From NCBI GenBank assembly GCA_023416575.1, contig JAEZHL010000059.1, positions 1 through 7,348 of the forward strand: a stretch of 7,348 nt of DNA, written 5' to 3'. The DNA is from Pseudomonadota bacterium (lineage in GTDB: Bacteria > Pseudomonadota > Alphaproteobacteria > Rhizobiales > Hyphomicrobiaceae). Each line of letters opens with the position of its first letter. Within the stretch, counting starts at the first letter, position 1. Positions 5,976-7,348 of the stretch are shown in pieces. A program made the translations under genes and the position numbers. The notes below the pieces were generated by a model. The model saw nothing but the letters and a program-made list of their open reading frames with translations, made no database searches and was not told the origin of the DNA.

Positions 5976-7348
5976 TCATTGCACGGGGGCGGCGGGGGCG
6001 AGCTTCGTCTGCTTCTGGGTCGCGGAACCGCGCATGACCTGCCGGTTCTTCTTCAGGGTGCTATCGGCAGATCTCTCCGCAAGCCCCTTCTCGAGTTTCA
6101 GCTTGATCCTGTCGAGTTCTTCCGGCTCCGGGTTCAGCGTCAGCGCATGCTGCCATTGGAACCGCGCTTCGCGGATGCGATCGACCCGCCAGAGGGCATC
6201 GCCGAGGTGATCGTTGAGAACCGGGTCCTCCGGCCGCAACTCGACCGCCCGTTCGAGAAAGCGCACGGCGTCCTTGTAGTTGCCGAGCCGATAGTGAGCC
6301 CAGCCGAGGCTGTCGACGATGTATCCGTCGTCCGGCTTGAGGGCCACGGCCTTTTCGATCATCGCCAGCCCCTTCTTGAGATTGCGGTTCTGATCGATCC
6401 AGGAGTAGCCGAGATAATTGAGCACGAGCGGCTGATCCGGACTGAGTTGCAGCGCCTTCTTCAGGTCTGCCTCGGCAAGCGGCCACTTCTTGATCCGCTC
6501 ATAGGAAGTGCCGCGCGCGTACCAATATTGCCAATGGTGCTTCTCGGGCTTGGGTATCAGGGCTATCGCGCGCGTGTAATAATCGACTGCCTCCTCGTAG
6601 CGCTTGCGCCCGCGCAGGATCGTGCCGACGGCATCGTAGATGCGCAGATCCCCGGGGTTGCGACTCATCAGCCGGTCCAAGAGCTCCTTCGCCTCGTCCG
6701 TCCGGTCGAGGAGATTGAGATTGATGGCTTTTCGGATCTCGACGGATGTCTCGAGCGGGGTCCCCGGCCCAATCCGGTCGTAGATCGCGATCGCCTCGGA
6801 ATGCCGCTTCGTGGTCTCGTACACGTTGGCCAGCGCAGCCAGCGCGAATGGAAAATCCGGCCGCAGATAGAGCGCCATCTGGAGGTAGAGCGCTCCAATG
6901 CTGATCCCGCCCTCGCCCGTCAGGGCTTCGCCGAGACCATAGAAGACCTCCGCCATCCCTTCCTCGACGGTCGCGACGAGCAGTGGCACCTGCTCCCCAG
7001 CTTCAAGCTGGTCGCGCAATGCACGCGAGGTCGGATGCCCCTCACCCGGCAATTTCGAAAGGTGCTCGCTCAGGATCGACTTGGCGAGCTTCAGATCGCC
7101 GGCCTTGGCTGCATGCTGGGCATAGGCCATGGCGGTTCGCGGCGTTCGCGAATCCATCTTGAAAATCAGCGCGTAGCTCTTCCGGGCTTCCGCCGGGCGC
7201 CGCCCGATGTCCGCGATCAGACCGCGATGGTAGCGAATGTAAAACTGCGCCCATTCGGCCTGCTTGCCACCTTCGAGCAGCGCCAGTGCGCCATCGACAT
7301 CCCCGATCGCCAGCTTGCCCCAGGCGCGCGCGAGAGTGGACGTCAGCT
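5976..7348 (-). CDS. Tetratricopeptide-repeat protein, 5' end beyond window
   Basis: The frame stays open to the right edge: 456 residues are visible and the true start is outside. The ATG at 7157 is internal, because in-frame upstream codons read as coherent helical repeat sequence (ending ARKSYALIFK just before it). At least four consecutive TPR units are clear in the C-terminal half (visible residues about 275-408), recognisable by the W/Y-LG-Y/A-A-P pattern: YARGTSYERIKKWPLAEA, NYLGYSW, DSLGWAHYRLGNYKDA, NDHLGDALWRVDRIREA. Weaker units appear further N-terminal (about 133-265). The last 50 residues are basic, then Ala/Pro-rich. TPR proteins are protein-binding scaffolds. Any signal peptide or lipobox would lie outside the window, so location is unknown. 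It precedes ispE by 42 bp, probably in one operon. By neighbourhood it may correspond to the TPR lipoprotein encoded near ispE in Pseudomonas (LbcA), but this is inference. Confidence 0.9.
   Translation of the reverse strand, partial: LTSTLARAWGKLAIGDVDGALALLEGGKQAEWAQFYIRYHRGLIADIGRRPAEARKSYALIFKMDSRTPRTAMAYAQHAAKAGDLKLAKSILSEHLSKLPGEGHPTSRALRDQLEAGEQVPLLVATVEEGMAEVFYGLGEALTGEGGISIGALYLQMALYLRPDFPFALAALANVYETTKRHSEAIAIYDRIGPGTPLETSVEIRKAINLNLLDRTDEAKELLDRLMSRNPGDLRIYDAVGTILRGRKRYEEAVDYYTRAIALIPKPEKHHWQYWYARGTSYERIKKWPLAEADLKKALQLSPDQPLVLNYLGYSWIDQNRNLKKGLAMIEKAVALKPDDGYIVDSLGWAHYRLGNYKDAVRFLERAVELRPEDPVLNDHLGDALWRVDRIREARFQWQHALTLNPEPEELDRIKLKLEKGLAERSADSTLKKNRQVMRGSATQKQTKLAPAAPVQ

Noticed and set aside
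1..7348. Search for mobile elements, CRISPR repeats, tRNA/rRNA genes and defence genes
   Set aside because: No transposase or integrase motifs, no regularly spaced direct repeats and no cloverleaf-like sequence were seen. Nearly the whole window is accounted for by recognisable housekeeping or conserved genes.

Overview
The window is GC-rich chromosomal DNA whose proteins and gene order suggest an alphaproteobacterium, most likely of the order Hyphomicrobiales (Rhizobiales). This rests on recognising the proteins and on the run TPR protein - ispE / polyprenyl synthase / DUF2007 - methyltransferase - S49 peptidase - small membrane protein - glyQ - glyS, which I recall as common in that order. 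I cannot resolve the genus. It looks like an ordinary core-genome region: I see no insertion sequence, phage gene, CRISPR array, tRNA or rRNA, and no clear intrinsic terminator.

Layout from the left end. All genes except the polyprenyl synthase are on the minus strand. At the left edge are the first codons of glyS (glycyl-tRNA synthetase beta). To its right, and therefore upstream in transcription, are an isochorismatase-like cysteine hydrolase (50-649) and glyQ (alpha subunit, 646-1611). The three form a tight cluster with a good promoter candidate at 1647-1675. Next come a 70-residue one-helix membrane protein (1722-1934) and an S49 (SppA/SohB-type) serine peptidase (1967-2812), apparently co-transcribed. 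Then come a TrmN6-like N6-adenine methyltransferase (2898-3689) and an overlapping DUF2007 protein (3670-3906). A 121-bp divergent intergenic region separates these from the only plus-strand gene, a long-chain polyprenyl diphosphate synthase (4028-5044). It converges, with a 16-bp gap, on ispE (5061-5933). Upstream of ispE is a TPR-repeat protein whose reading frame runs off the right edge (5976-7348).

Functional themes. GlyQ and GlyS are the two subunits of one bacterial glycyl-tRNA synthetase. The methyltransferase probably modifies tRNA or another nucleic acid. IspE is the kinase of the MEP isoprenoid pathway, and the neighbouring polyprenyl synthase uses the final products of that pathway to build a quinone side chain, so two steps of one metabolic line sit tail to tail. 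The S49 peptidase lacks its own membrane anchor and is paired with a small membrane protein. The TPR protein next to ispE recalls the LbcA-lolB-ispE neighbourhood of Pseudomonas.

I found no convincing undescribed system. The points most worth following are the hydrolase inserted between glyQ and glyS, the S49 peptidase/small membrane protein pair, and the TPR-ispE linkage.
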